64,000 bases of DNA from an uncultured Roseicyclus sp. (GTDB lineage Bacteria > Pseudomonadota > Alphaproteobacteria > Rhodobacterales > Rhodobacteraceae), in assembly GCA_947489665.1 (NCBI GenBank), contig CANLEH010000004.1, positions 248,001 through 312,000 of the forward strand. The letters run 5' to 3'. The notes beneath the pieces are model-generated. The model worked only from the letters and a program-made list of their open reading frames with translations. It did no database searches and was not told the origin of the DNA. Below, piece by piece: positions 1 to 9,327 of this stretch. The stretch's first letter is position 1; every line of letters begins with the position of its first letter. The position numbers were made by a program, and so were the translations under genes.

Positions 1-393
1 CTGGTGGCCGACGACAAGATCAAACAAGTCGTGATCTGTTCGGGCAAGGTCTACTACGACCTTCTTGAAGAGCGTGATGCGCGCGGGATCGACGACGTTT
101 ACTTGTTGCGGTTGGAGCAATTCTATCCCTTCCCGGCCCTTGCCTTGGTCAAGGAGTTGGAGCGCTTCAAGCAGGCCAAGATCGTCTGGTGCCAGGAAGA
201 GCCCAAGAACCAGGGCGCCTGGTCGTTCATCGAGCCGAACCTGGAATGGGTTCTGACCCGCATCGGCGCTGATACCAAACGGCCCCGGTACGCGGGTCGC
301 AATGCCTCTGCCTCGCCCGCGACGGGCCTGGCCTCCGTCCACAAATCCCAACAAGCCGCGCTGATCGACAGCGCGCTGACCATCGAAGGATAA
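1..393 (+). CDS. sucA: 2-oxoglutarate dehydrogenase E1, C-terminal fragment
   Basis: This is the 3' end of a gene that begins before the window. The 130 visible codons match the C-terminal transketolase-like domain of the thiamine-dependent E1 subunit: a strand carrying VVICSGKVYYDL, then the WCQEEPKNQGAW segment and a YAGRNASASPATG loop near the end, which are hallmarks of the family. E1 decarboxylates 2-oxoglutarate and hands the succinyl group to lipoyl-E2. The stop is six bases before the sucB start, so the two genes are almost certainly one operon. Nothing odd is visible in the fragment. Confidence 0.95.
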   Translation: MVADDKIKQVVICSGKVYYDLLEERDARGIDDVYLLRLEQFYPFPALALVKELERFKQAKIVWCQEEPKNQGAWSFIEPNLEWVLTRIGADTKRPRYAGRNASASPATGLASVHKSQQAALIDSALTIEG

Positions 394-399
394 ATAGAC

Positions 400-1914
<1,515 letters not shown>

Positions 1915-1943
1915 CCCGTCAAAGCATTGGATCAGAATTCCAG

Positions 1944-1973
1944 AAAGCCCCCGACGCTTGTTGGGGGCTTTTT
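1944..1973 (+). terminator. Rho-independent terminator after sucB
   Basis: A perfect nine-base inverted repeat, AAAGCCCCC (1944-1952) and GGGGGCTTT (1963-1971), encloses a ten-base loop and runs into a T-rich stretch. It sits 30 bases after the sucB stop, the expected place to end the sucAB transcript. The downstream msrB-like, MAPEG and lpdA genes then need their own promoters or read-through. Confidence 0.85.
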
Positions 1974-2111
1974 CTGTTATTCTGAGCGGGTCGTTGGATG
2001 ACTGAAGGTAAAGATATCCGCCCCCTCACATCCCCGGCACCTCCCGTCTTCGTGTTTTCCCAGTGATCGCCCCCGCGTGCGACCTTGCCAAAAGGACAAG
2101 GAGCCACTGAC

Positions 2112-2639
2112 ATGACACACCACCCGAACCGCCGGGCCTTCCTCGGGACAGCTGCCGCAACTGCACTGGCCGCACCGATGGCCAAGGCCCACACCGAAGC
2201 GCCTGGCAGCGAAGACCTCGCTTATGAGGTAACCCGCACCGAGGAAGAATGGCGTGCCATACTATCCGAGCACGAGTACCGCATTCTTCGGGAATTCGGG
2301 ACGGAGCCGCGATTTTCCTCGGATTATTGGCAGACGGAAGAGCCCGGCCATTACCATTGCAAGGGCTGCGATCTGACGATCTATGACAGTGATCAGAAGA
2401 CCAATCGCCTGATCGGCTGGGTCTTCTTCCACCACGCCCGACCCGAAAACGTGCTGCTTGGCATCGACGAATGGCCTGCGCAGATGTCGGAGACCGAGAT
2501 TGAAGAGGTCCGCCAAGTAACAGAGGTGCATTGCCGCCGCTGTGGCAGCCATTTGGGCCACTACCTGATCGTGCAGGGTGAGATACTGCATTGTATCAAT
2601 GGGGCCGCGCTCGACTTCGCACCTGAAGAGGCCAGTTGA
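2112..2639 (+). CDS. Tat-exported MsrB-like methionine-R-sulfoxide reductase
   Basis: A 175-residue protein starting at 2112, where AAGGAG (2098-2103) gives a well-placed ribosome site; the in-frame ATG at 2085 lacks one. Residues 6-27 form a twin-arginine signal (NRRAFLG, Ala-rich core, AKA), so the enzyme should be periplasmic. The rest matches the SelR/MsrB fold: zinc ligands in CKGC (Cys83, Cys86) and CRRC (Cys141, Cys144) and a CINGAAL segment that fits the catalytic RxCxNSASL motif with Cys161. The usual GWPSF loop is replaced by IGWVFF, so substrate use may differ. Likely role: repair of oxidised methionines in exported proteins. It is divergent but has the key residues. Confidence 0.8.
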   Translation: MTHHPNRRAFLGTAAATALAAPMAKAHTEAPGSEDLAYEVTRTEEEWRAILSEHEYRILREFGTEPRFSSDYWQTEEPGHYHCKGCDLTIYDSDQKTNRLIGWVFFHHARPENVLLGIDEWPAQMSETEIEEVRQVTEVHCRRCGSHLGHYLIVQGEILHCINGAALDFAPEEAS

Positions 2640-2690
2640 CCCGAGGTGGGATCAGCGCACATTGCGGCTGAACTCATTTCGGAGATGTAA

Positions 2691-3104
2691 ATGACCCCTG
2701 AGCTGACCGTTCTTGCCTTGGCGGGCCTTTTGCAGGCCGTCCAGTTCGGCCTTATGGCGATTCCGGCCAATCTGGAGGTTGGCACGGGAAAGACCCTGTC
2801 GCCCCGCGACAAGGGGCGATCCGGCGGGTCGATCGAGGAACAGGTGAGCCCGCGCACTGGGCGGTTGATCCGTGCGATGAACAACCATTTCGAGGCGTTG
2901 ATCCTCTTCACGATCGCGGTCGTCGTGGTCGCGCTTGGCGATGCATCGACATCCTTCACGGCACTCTGTGCCTGGATCTACCTTGCCGCGCGGATCCTTT
3001 ATGTTCCCGCATATGCCTTTGGCTGGGTGCCGTGGCGCAGTTTCATCTGGTTTGCCGGATTTCTGGCGACGGTTGCGATGATTTTGGCGACGCTTATCGC
3101 CTGA
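2691..3104 (+). CDS. MAPEG-family membrane protein
   Basis: The protein has 137 residues and four hydrophobic segments (about 3-24, 67-84, 86-103 and 114-136). The central EEQVSPRTGRLIRAMNNHFE region fits the MAPEG family (membrane-associated proteins in eicosanoid and glutathione metabolism), where the conserved Arg/Asn/Glu residues line the glutathione site. Bacterial members are mostly uncharacterised, so I do not assign a substrate. GGAG at 2681-2684 lies six bases before the ATG. It sits between the MsrB-like gene and lpdA, all on one strand, which hints at redox or thiol chemistry, but this is inference from position. Confidence 0.8.
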   Translation: MTPELTVLALAGLLQAVQFGLMAIPANLEVGTGKTLSPRDKGRSGGSIEEQVSPRTGRLIRAMNNHFEALILFTIAVVVVALGDASTSFTALCAWIYLAARILYVPAYAFGWVPWRSFIWFAGFLATVAMILATLIA

Positions 3105-3112
3105 ACCTCCGT

Positions 3113-3124
3113 TTGTGATCACAA
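3113..3124. promoter_or_regulatory. Perfect 12-base palindrome upstream of lpdA
   Basis: TTGTGATCACAA is fully self-complementary and lies between the MAPEG stop and the lpdA start. A GC-rich hairpin, GCCCGC and GCGGGC, follows at 3136-3152 without a T-run. The palindrome could be an operator for lpdA, but no regulator can be named from sequence alone. Confidence 0.3.
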
Positions 3125-3233
3125 GCTCCGAAAATGCCCGCGACACGCGGGCGCGTTCGGCAACTTGGGGTTGTTGCAGGGGCTGCTGCTCCATAGGTTC
3201 AGGCTAATGACCAGCACGCCTCAGGAGGCCCCA

Positions 3234-4622
3234 ATGTCCAGCTATGATGTCATCGTAATCGGCTCCGGCCCCGGTGGGTATGTTTGTGCGATCCGTTGCG
3301 CGCAACTGGGACTGAAGACGGCGTGTGTGGAGGGTCGCGAAACCCTTGGCGGCACGTGTCTGAACATCGGCTGCATTCCCTCAAAGGCACTGCTTCATGC
3401 CAGCCATCAACTGCATGAGGCCGAGCACAACTTCCCCAAGATGGGTCTGAAGGGCAAAAGCCCGTCCGTCGATTGGACCCAGATGCAGGCCTACAAGACC
3501 GATGTGATCGGCCAGAACACCAAGGGTATCGAGTTTCTGTTCAAGAAGAACAAGATCGACTGGCTCAAGGGTTGGGGCTCTATTCCCGAAGCGGGGAAAG
3601 TCAAAGTCGGCGATGAGGTGCACGAGGCCAAGCACATCATCATTGCCTCAGGGTCTGAGCCATCGAGCCTGCCGGGGATCGAGATTGACCAGAAGGTTGT
3701 TGTAGACAGCGAGGGTGCGCTGAGCCTGCCGAAAATCCCCAAGAAGATGGTGGTGATTGGCGCGGGCGTGATCGGGCTTGAACTGGGCTCGGTCTATGCG
3801 CGGCTTGGCACGCAGGTGCAGGTGATCGAATTCCTTGATCACATCACACCAGGCATGGATGCCGAGGTGTCGAAGGTGTTCCAGCGGACGCTCAAGAAAC
3901 AAGGCATTGATTTCGTGCTTGGTGCAGCCGTGCAGAAAGTGGATGCGACGAAGACCAAGGCAAAGGTCACTTACAAGCTGCGCAAGGATGACAGCGAAGT
4001 TGTCGCCGATGCCGATGTCGTCCTCGTAGCGACGGGGCGGAAGCCCTACACCGACGGGCTGGGGCTTGAGGCGCTTGGCGTGAAGATGTCGGATCGCGGC
4101 CAGATCGAAGTGGATGGGCAATATCGCACGAACGTGCCGGGCATTCTTGCCATCGGCGATGCGATCAAGGGGCCGATGCTGGCCCATAAGGCCGAGGATG
4201 AGGGCATGGCAGCCGCCGAGGTGGCGGCAGGCAAGCATGGCCATGTGAATTACGGTGTGATCCCGGGCGTAATCTACACCCACCCCGAAGTGTCCACGGT
4301 GGGTGAAACCGAGGAGAGCCTGAAAGAGCAAGGCCGGGCCTACAAGGTCGGAAAGTTCAGCTTCATGGGAAATGGCCGCGCCAAGGCGAATTTCGCAGGC
4401 GATGGCTTTGTGAAGATACTCGCCGACAAGGAAACCGACCGCATCTTGGGGGCGCATATCATCGGGCCGATGGCCGGTGATCTGATCCACGAAGTCTGTG
4501 TGGCGATGGAATTCGGGGCCTCAGCCGAGGATCTGGCGCTGACCTGTCACGCGCATCCGACCTATTCGGAAGCGGTGCGCGAAGCGGCTTTGGCCTGCGG
4601 CGACGGTCCGATCCACAGCTGA
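3234..4622 (+). CDS. lpdA: Dihydrolipoyl dehydrogenase (E3)
   Basis: The 462-residue flavoprotein reoxidises dihydrolipoamide of the 2-oxoacid dehydrogenase complexes using NAD. The start at 3234 is supported by AGGAGG (3223-3228) and by [15 protein letters not shown] as a normal N-terminus. Visible elements are the FAD-binding GSGPGG (11-16), the redox disulfide [13 protein letters not shown] (Cys42, Cys47), a second dinucleotide fold [13 protein letters not shown], the [17 protein letters not shown] flavin segment and the C-terminal HAHPTYSEA with the catalytic His-Glu pair. Length is typical. It lies 1.3 kb beyond sucB, separated by two unrelated genes and a terminator. Confidence 0.96.
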   Translation: MSSYDVIVIGSGPGGYVCAIRCAQLGLKTACVEGRETLGGTCLNIGCIPSKALLHASHQLHEAEHNFPKMGLKGKSPSVDWTQMQAYKTDVIGQNTKGIEFLFKKNKIDWLKGWGSIPEAGKVKVGDEVHEAKHIIIASGSEPSSLPGIEIDQKVVVDSEGALSLPKIPKKMVVIGAGVIGLELGSVYARLGTQVQVIEFLDHITPGMDAEVSKVFQRTLKKQGIDFVLGAAVQKVDATKTKAKVTYKLRKDDSEVVADADVVLVATGRKPYTDGLGLEALGVKMSDRGQIEVDGQYRTNVPGILAIGDAIKGPMLAHKAEDEGMAAAEVAAGKHGHVNYGVIPGVIYTHPEVSTVGETEESLKEQGRAYKVGKFSFMGNGRAKANFAGDGFVKILADKETDRILGAHIIGPMAGDLIHEVCVAMEFGASAEDLALTCHAHPTYSEAVREAALACGDGPIHS

Positions 4623-4662
4623 GTAAAGCGTGTCTGGTGGCGGCGGCGCGCTGGCGCTGCCG

Positions 4663-5085
4663 TCACTCGGCTGGCCCAATATAGCTCAAGACAATCTGGT
4701 GTGCGCGGAACTGGCTCGTCGGGATCAGGCAATCTCGAACGATGCTTTCCCCGGTGAAAGTGATCCGCAGAGGGTCTTGTTCAACCTGTCCGCGCACGGG
4801 GAAAGTTGTCTGACCACATACCTCGCTGCGCAGAATGACGGACCCGGCGAGCGTGCTGCCATTTATGCGTCCTTGGAAGAAGGTGGCGTTTGGAAATTCG
4901 CCTGCATATTGCGCCTCTTCGCTGGGGGAAAGGTGCCGGATGATGCGGGCTTGCCCTGCATCGGACAGGCGCAACACTGACCCATCTGGCATGGACCACA
5001 GGCTGTCACTGACGGCTGCAGTCGGGATCAGCAGATAAAGCGCGGCAAACAAAACGCCTGAGGCTGTGTGCAATGAACGGGTCAT
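4663..5085 (-). CDS. Secreted hypothetical protein
   Basis: About 140 residues beginning MTRSLHTASGVLF, with a hydrophobic segment (about 10-25) that looks like a cleavable Sec signal. A start 15 bases upstream is also possible. The mature part is short and polar, with two cysteines (SEVCGQ and VRDCLI contexts) that could form a disulfide in the periplasm. I do not recognise a family. It is convergent with lpdA, 40 bases away. An opposite-strand frame also exists here, but the signal peptide makes this strand the better reading. Confidence 0.6.
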   Translation of the reverse strand: MTRSLHTASGVLFAALYLLIPTAAVSDSLWSMPDGSVLRLSDAGQARIIRHLSPSEEAQYAGEFPNATFFQGRINGSTLAGSVILRSEVCGQTTFPVRGQVEQDPLRITFTGESIVRDCLIPTSQFRAHQIVLSYIGPAE

Positions 5086-5165
5086 GCCAGATGGTTGCAA
5101 CCTGCCGCATGGGCCGCAAGTACGGGTTTCCGGAACCCTCGGGCACGGCCCGGAGGTCGGTCTGA

Positions 5166-5813
5166 TCAGTTCGCCAAGAGCCGCAACCCTTGGGTGACAT
5201 CGGCTCGCAGAGCGAGCCGCAGACCCGGTTCATCCCCCGCCTTCAAGGCTGCAAGGATCAGGCGGTGGTGCGGTGGCGCCTCGGTCCGTCCCAAGCGGCC
5301 GTAGAGCGCGCGCATGGTCGGGCCCATCTGCAGCCAGACGGTTTCGGCCAATGCCAGCATCGCGGGCGCTTGCGCGCGCAAATAGAGGGTGCGATGGAAT
5401 TCAAGATTTGCGCGGATGTATCCGACCGCATCACGGCGCGCGATCACCTGGGCGACTTGCGTGTTGATCGCTTCCATCCGTTCGATCAATGCCGGATGGG
5501 CGCGGGGCAGGGCGCGGGAGGCCAATTCAGGCTCCAGCAGCGCGCGGATCGCGGCAAGCTCCTCAATGCGTTCGTTGGACAGCTCAGGCGTCGAAACCCG
5601 GCCCGAGGCGGACAGAAACAGCGCGCCTTCGCTCACCAACCGGCGCACGGCCTCCCGCGCAGGCGTCATGGACGTGCCGAACTCCTTGCCCAGGCCGCGC
5701 AGGGTCATCGCCTCACCCGGGCCGACTTCGCCGTACATGATGCGGGTTCGCAGGGCCCGGTAGACCCGATCATGGGCGACGGCGGCACCGGTTTCCGTGG
5801 GGCGAGGGTTCAT
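5166..5813 (-). CDS. GntR-family transcriptional regulator (FCD type)
   Basis: An N-terminal winged helix-turn-helix (about residues 12-75: YRALRTRIMYGEVGPGEAM, then LGKEFGTSMTPAREAVRRL) is followed by an all-helical FCD ligand-binding domain with His-containing helices (LEFHRTLY, APPHHRLILAAL). These regulators usually respond to small organic acids and often control adjacent catabolic genes; no target is evident. The ATG at 5813 follows the metallopeptidase stop by seven bases. Earlier in-frame starts (ATG 5837, TTG 5840) would overlap that gene. The two genes are probably co-transcribed. Confidence 0.85.
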   Translation of the reverse strand: MNPRPTETGAAVAHDRVYRALRTRIMYGEVGPGEAMTLRGLGKEFGTSMTPAREAVRRLVSEGALFLSASGRVSTPELSNERIEELAAIRALLEPELASRALPRAHPALIERMEAINTQVAQVIARRDAVGYIRANLEFHRTLYLRAQAPAMLALAETVWLQMGPTMRALYGRLGRTEAPPHHRLILAALKAGDEPGLRLALRADVTQGLRLLAN

Positions 5814-5820
5814 CAGCATG

Positions 5821-6537
5821 TCAGCTCGGGTCTCCATCAAAGCGCCAGGCCAACAGGTCGGCGCCGTTTTGCTTGATCCAACGGCGGTGGAGGTCCGTGT
5901 CAGGGCACAACCGCTTGCAGACCGCCCAGAAGCGATCCGAATGGTTCATCTCGGCCAGATGCGCGACTTCATGGGCGGCGACATAGTCGAGCACCTCAGG
6001 CGGGGCCATGATCAGCCGCCAGGAGAACATCAGATCACCCTTCGACGAACAACTGCCCCACCGCGACCGGGGGTCGCGCAGGGTGATGCGGCCATAGGGG
6101 CGGCCCAGCGTTCCTGCATGGCGCGTCACCGCCGCAGCCAGCCGCTCTCGCGCAAGGGCAGTCAGCAGGGCCTTGATGCGCGGTCCTTCCCGTGGGCCAA
6201 TGGGCACTTCGATGCGACCATCCGTGAAACGTGCGGCCCGGCCCGGCCCTTCGACGACCTCGCGAAGCTGCCCACAGATCGGAACGCTAGCCCCGATTTG
6301 CGCGCGCTGAACCCCGGGTGCGCGCTGCAAATGCTGGCGCACCCAATCCTCCCGCGCGCGCAGAAAGGCCAGAGCTTCAGACTCTGGCGCCCATGTCGGA
6401 AGGCTAAGGGACACCCGCCCATCGGCCCGGCTGACCCTCAAGGAAAACCGTTTCGCGCGGGCATTGCGGCGCACCAAAACCTCAACCGGGGGATCACCCG
6501 GCAGGACGTGGGTTGAAACGGGCGCGCGCGTTGCCAA
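5821..6537 (-). CDS. YgjP/WLM-type zinc metallopeptidase
   Basis: A 238-residue protein of the M48-related DUF45 (YgjP) group. The zinc site is visible: HEVAH (His189, Glu190, His193) followed by Asn-His (His199), then the family-typical FWAVCKRLCP helix. Upstream, RDPRSRWGSCSSKG is the conserved RWGSCS signature of this group. The start is inferred as TTG at 6537: GAGAGG lies six bases upstream, the N-terminus begins MATRAPVST, and no homologous sequence is expected further upstream although the frame stays open. The biological substrate is unknown. Confidence 0.85.
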   Translation of the reverse strand: MATRAPVSTHVLPGDPPVEVLVRRNARAKRFSLRVSRADGRVSLSLPTWAPESEALAFLRAREDWVRQHLQRAPGVQRAQIGASVPICGQLREVVEGPGRAARFTDGRIEVPIGPREGPRIKALLTALARERLAAAVTRHAGTLGRPYGRITLRDPRSRWGSCSSKGDLMFSWRLIMAPPEVLDYVAAHEVAHLAEMNHSDRFWAVCKRLCPDTDLHRRWIKQNGADLLAWRFDGDPS

Positions 6538-6543
6538 ATGACA

Positions 6544-6549
6544 CCTCTC
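6544..6549 (-). promoter_or_regulatory. Ribosome-binding site deciding a TTG start
   Basis: On the minus strand this reads GAGAGG, six bases before the TTG at 6537-6535. It is the best ribosome site near the conserved N-terminus of the YgjP-type peptidase and argues against much longer upstream starts in the same frame. Confidence 0.6.
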
Positions 6550-6636
6550 AGGCGGGATAGGGGAAAGCCTTTGACAGTCCTCTGACACTATGGCAGAGGA
6601 CCGCATCCCGCGATACCGATTATGCAAGGGGGTGTC

Positions 6637-6978
6637 ATGCCCAAAGAGGAATGGGGCGTTAAGCGCGTCTGCCCCACCACTGGAAAACGCTTCTACGATC
6701 TGGGCGCTGATCCGATCGTCAGCCCCTACACGGGCGAAGTTGTAATCCTTGAGACCGGCAAAGGCGGCGCGCAGAGCCTTGTCGCCGACAAATCCGCGAC
6801 CAAAGCTAAGGAAGCGGAGACCGAGGAAGAAGATCTGGTCCTCGATGACGATCTCGACATCGAAGAAGATGCCGACGCCGACATCGATGATGATGATGTG
6901 CTGGATGATGACGACGAAGATACCGTCGCACTTGATGATCTGGCTGATGTTGCCGCCGAAGGCAGCGACGACGACTGA
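6637..6978 (+). CDS. TIGR02300 family protein with acidic tail
   Basis: The 113-residue protein begins MPKEEWGVKRVCPTTGKRF, a hallmark of the TIGR02300 (FYDLN-acid) family found in alphaproteobacteria. Residues 1-35 form a small conserved domain including FYDLGADPIVSPYTGE. From about residue 55 onwards it is almost entirely Asp/Glu with a few hydrophobic residues, so the C-terminal half is predicted disordered and strongly negative. Function is unknown; acidic tails of this kind often mimic nucleic acid or bind basic partners, but that is speculation. It is divergent from the metallopeptidase. Confidence 0.85.
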   Translation: MPKEEWGVKRVCPTTGKRFYDLGADPIVSPYTGEVVILETGKGGAQSLVADKSATKAKEAETEEEDLVLDDDLDIEEDADADIDDDDVLDDDDEDTVALDDLADVAAEGSDDD

Positions 6979-7023
6979 TATTGGTTGAGGCCGGGATACG
7001 CGGCTTTGCAGCGATTTTTTCGC

Positions 7024-7051
7024 TTGCACGGTCCGCCGCCCGGCCTTAAAC
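7024..7051 (+). promoter_or_regulatory. Candidate promoter of tRNA-Ala
   Basis: TTGCAC (7024-7029) and TTAAAC (7046-7051) are separated by 16 bases and end 12 bases before the tRNA. This is reasonable spacing for a housekeeping sigma promoter with a short leader. The -10 box is off consensus, so the call is tentative. Confidence 0.45.
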
Positions 7052-7063
7052 CGCACCACCGAT

Positions 7064-7139
7064 GGGGCCTTAGCTCAGCTGGGAGAGCGCCTGCATGGCA
7101 TGCAGGAGGTCAGCGGTTCGATCCCGCTAGGCTCCACCA
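7064..7139 (+). tRNA. tRNA-Ala (anticodon GGC)
   Basis: The 76-base gene folds into a cloverleaf. The acceptor arm is GGGGCCT paired with AGGCTCC, with one G-T pair. The D-arm carries TAGCTCAGCTGGGAGAGC, the anticodon stem CCTGC/GCAGG holds the loop ATGGCAT (anticodon GGC), and the T-arm reads GGTTCGATCC. The CCA end is encoded. It stands alone, not inside an rRNA operon. Confidence 0.95.
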
Positions 7140-7258
7140 AGTATTTTTCGCAGAGCGAAAAACACGTCGCCCGGCAGGGGCTTTTCAACGAAAAGCTCCC
7201 GAAAGGGCAAATGGCCCCCAATATAGACACTTCCTGTGGTGCGAGTTACCAAGCCCAC

Positions 7259-8029
7259 ATGCCGTTTTCCGCAAACCTTGGCTTCCTCTGGACGGACCTT
7301 TCGCTGCCCAATGCCATCCGGGCCGCGAAAACTGCCGGGTTCGATGCGGTCGAATGCCATTGGCCCTATGACACGCCATCGCAAGACGTGGCCGCCGCAT
7401 TGCGAGAGACGGGCTTGCCCATGATCGGACTCAACACGGTTCGGGGCGACACCTCTGCCGGTGAAAACGGCCTCTCGGCCTTGCCAGGCCGCGAGGCGGA
7501 GGCGCGCGCGGCCATCGATCAATCCATCGCCTATGCGACAGAGATTGGTACGCACGCCGTCCACGTCATGGCCGGGTTCGCACAAGGGCCTGAGGCAGAT
7601 GCCACCTTTATCGCGAATCTTACCTATGCCTGCGCAGAGGCGACGCCGCATGGCATCACGATCCTGATTGAGCCACTGAACCATCACGACGCGCCTGGCT
7701 ACCATCTGCAGACGACGCATAAGGCCCGCGAAATCATCGATGCGGTCGCTGCCCCAAACCTGAAGCTGATGTTTGACTGCTATCACTTGCAGATCATGCA
7801 AGGCGACCTGACGCGCCTGCTGACCGAATGCATGCCGTTCACCGGCCACATCCAATTCGCCTCTGTCCCGGATCGTGGGCCGCCTGATGTGGGTGAGGTC
7901 AACTACCCGCATATCTTTCAGCATATTCGCGCACTTGGGTGGACCGCGCCGCTTGGGGCGGAATACAAACCCGGTGGGCCTACGGACCCAACGCTTGGCT
8001 GGCTGCGCAACCCGGCGTTCCGGGCCTAG
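7259..8029 (+). CDS. hyi: Hydroxypyruvate isomerase family protein
   Basis: A 256-residue TIM-barrel protein that should interconvert hydroxypyruvate and tartronate semialdehyde, linking glyoxylate and serine metabolism. It begins MPFSANLGFLW as family members do; an ATG at 7211 with a GAAAGGG site is a possible alternative. Metal and catalytic residues fit the family: Glu in ILIEPLNHHDAPGYHL, Asp/His in MFDCYHLQIMQGDL, the VPDRGPPDVGEVNY segment, and Glu in GAEYKP. It starts about 120 bases after the tRNA and converges with the next gene, whose end overlaps it by four bases. Confidence 0.88.
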   Translation: MPFSANLGFLWTDLSLPNAIRAAKTAGFDAVECHWPYDTPSQDVAAALRETGLPMIGLNTVRGDTSAGENGLSALPGREAEARAAIDQSIAYATEIGTHAVHVMAGFAQGPEADATFIANLTYACAEATPHGITILIEPLNHHDAPGYHLQTTHKAREIIDAVAAPNLKLMFDCYHLQIMQGDLTRLLTECMPFTGHIQFASVPDRGPPDVGEVNYPHIFQHIRALGWTAPLGAEYKPGGPTDPTLGWLRNPAFRA

Positions 8030-9216
8030 CGTTCGACGTCTGCGTCGATCCCAAGCTCCGCTGCGCGGGCGCGGATGGCGGCGACGTGACTTTCCCGCTC
8101 TGCCCCGCTCCACAAGCTTATCGTCAATTCCTTTGGGCCCATTGCGAAGATGCAGCTTTCAGCGGTGCCCGTATTGCTACCGGCAAAGATCCGGGAGCCC
8201 GCAAGGAGCGGGAAGTTGCGACCGACGCGGACGGGCGGCAGGAGCGATAGAATGACGTCGTAGGGCGCAAACCCGAAAAGCTGCCTGGGATAAAGCCAGG
8301 GCGCACGGGGATGCAGCCAGCGATGCACTTGCGTGATCCGCCTATACCACATCTGAGTGAAAAGCGGGCTTGGGCCGCGCGCCTTAAGCGTTGTGGCCAG
8401 ATCTTTTGCGTAGGTTTCGAAAGCGTCCGATTTGGGAATGCGCACCTCATCCATGCGGACGGTCAGATACTCGTCGTCGCACAGGTGTACGCGGGCTGCG
8501 GGCCGGTTCGAATAAGCCGCAAAGATCCCCTTCTTGCCGGGCTTTCGGTGGTGTGTGGTCAAGGCGAATAGAAGGTCACGCTGGCTAATGCCGATCCCCT
8601 TCGCGACGCGCTTGAGGTCCGTTCGGTCCAAAAGGATCCGCGCCATGGCAAAGTCGGCGCGGTCTGTTTTCTCGAACGCGGCCATGCTCAGGTTGATTAC
8701 CCACAGAAGCGGGATCACAAGCCAGACACCCAGTCGCGCCAATACAGGTATTCGGGCTGAGATAGTCGAACGCTCAGACCGGATCGCGTCGCGTCCACGA
8801 AGCAGGTCGGCCACATCCCCGCCTTCCATCAGGGCATGGGTTGTCTGAAAAACGATCCGGCTTTGCGGGCCGTTCGGGGAGGGAATGATCTGGCATAGCG
8901 CACGAAATGCAGGTTTGCCGGTATCGTGCAGCGGATGGCCGAGGCGATGGGACAGGTCCCGCGCCGCGATTTGCGCGTTATCGTATTCCTGGAACGCGCA
9001 TTGAGTGTGCCAATCGCCGGTGGCGTCACAGTCATGGCCGTTGTCCTGTAAAGACTCGCGCCACATCAACTGGGGTGCTGCTTCCACAACGTCGCCCACG
9101 AGCTGCAGAAACGATTCTTCCGTCACGGCACGGGGCAGATCGACCACCACATGCACAGTATTGCGTGCATGGGCGAGGTAGTATTGCAGGCCGGTGAACC
9201 GGCGGAAATTTGTCAT
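8026..9216 (-). CDS. Acyltransferase-like protein, WS/DGAT or condensation fold
   Basis: A 396-residue protein if started at MTNFRRFTGLQYYLA (a longer frame runs to 9270). The segment VFQTTHALMEGGDVADLL resembles the HHxxxDG core of wax-ester synthase/DGAT and condensation-type acyltransferases. The catalytic second His (His127) is kept, but the first His is Thr and the Asp is Glu. A hydrophobic stretch (RLGVWLVIPLLWVINLSM) follows, which could be a membrane anchor. The C-terminal GSNTGTAESCIFAMGPKEL region fits the second half of such a fold. The assignment is structural-motif based, and the substrate is unknown. Confidence 0.5.
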   Translation of the reverse strand: MTNFRRFTGLQYYLAHARNTVHVVVDLPRAVTEESFLQLVGDVVEAAPQLMWRESLQDNGHDCDATGDWHTQCAFQEYDNAQIAARDLSHRLGHPLHDTGKPAFRALCQIIPSPNGPQSRIVFQTTHALMEGGDVADLLRGRDAIRSERSTISARIPVLARLGVWLVIPLLWVINLSMAAFEKTDRADFAMARILLDRTDLKRVAKGIGISQRDLLFALTTHHRKPGKKGIFAAYSNRPAARVHLCDDEYLTVRMDEVRIPKSDAFETYAKDLATTLKARGPSPLFTQMWYRRITQVHRWLHPRAPWLYPRQLFGFAPYDVILSLLPPVRVGRNFPLLAGSRIFAGSNTGTAESCIFAMGPKELTISLWSGAERESHVAAIRARAAELGIDADVER

Positions 9217-9271
9217 ACGCGTCTTTGTGTTACCCAGCGGAAGCCTGCGCGCGATCCGTTCCACTTGCAAT

Positions 9272-9308
9272 GAAATAAGGCGCCCGAGCCCTAAAGGACC
9301 GGGCGCCT
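9272..9308 (-). terminator. Terminator of the sigma/VWA operon
   Basis: A nine-base perfect stem, AGGCGCCCG (9278-9286) and CGGGCGCCT (9300-9308), with a 13-base loop. Read on the minus strand it lies 20 bases after the VWA stop and is followed by TTATTTCATT. It should end the ECF sigma-VWA transcript before the acyltransferase-like gene. Confidence 0.7.
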
Positions 9309-9327
9309 GAACGTCATGAAAAAGGGT

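Noticed and set aside
4630-4980. Plus-strand frame opposite the secreted hypothetical at 4.7-5.1 kb
   Set aside because: The minus-strand reading has a signal peptide and two cysteines. The plus frame has no coherent features.
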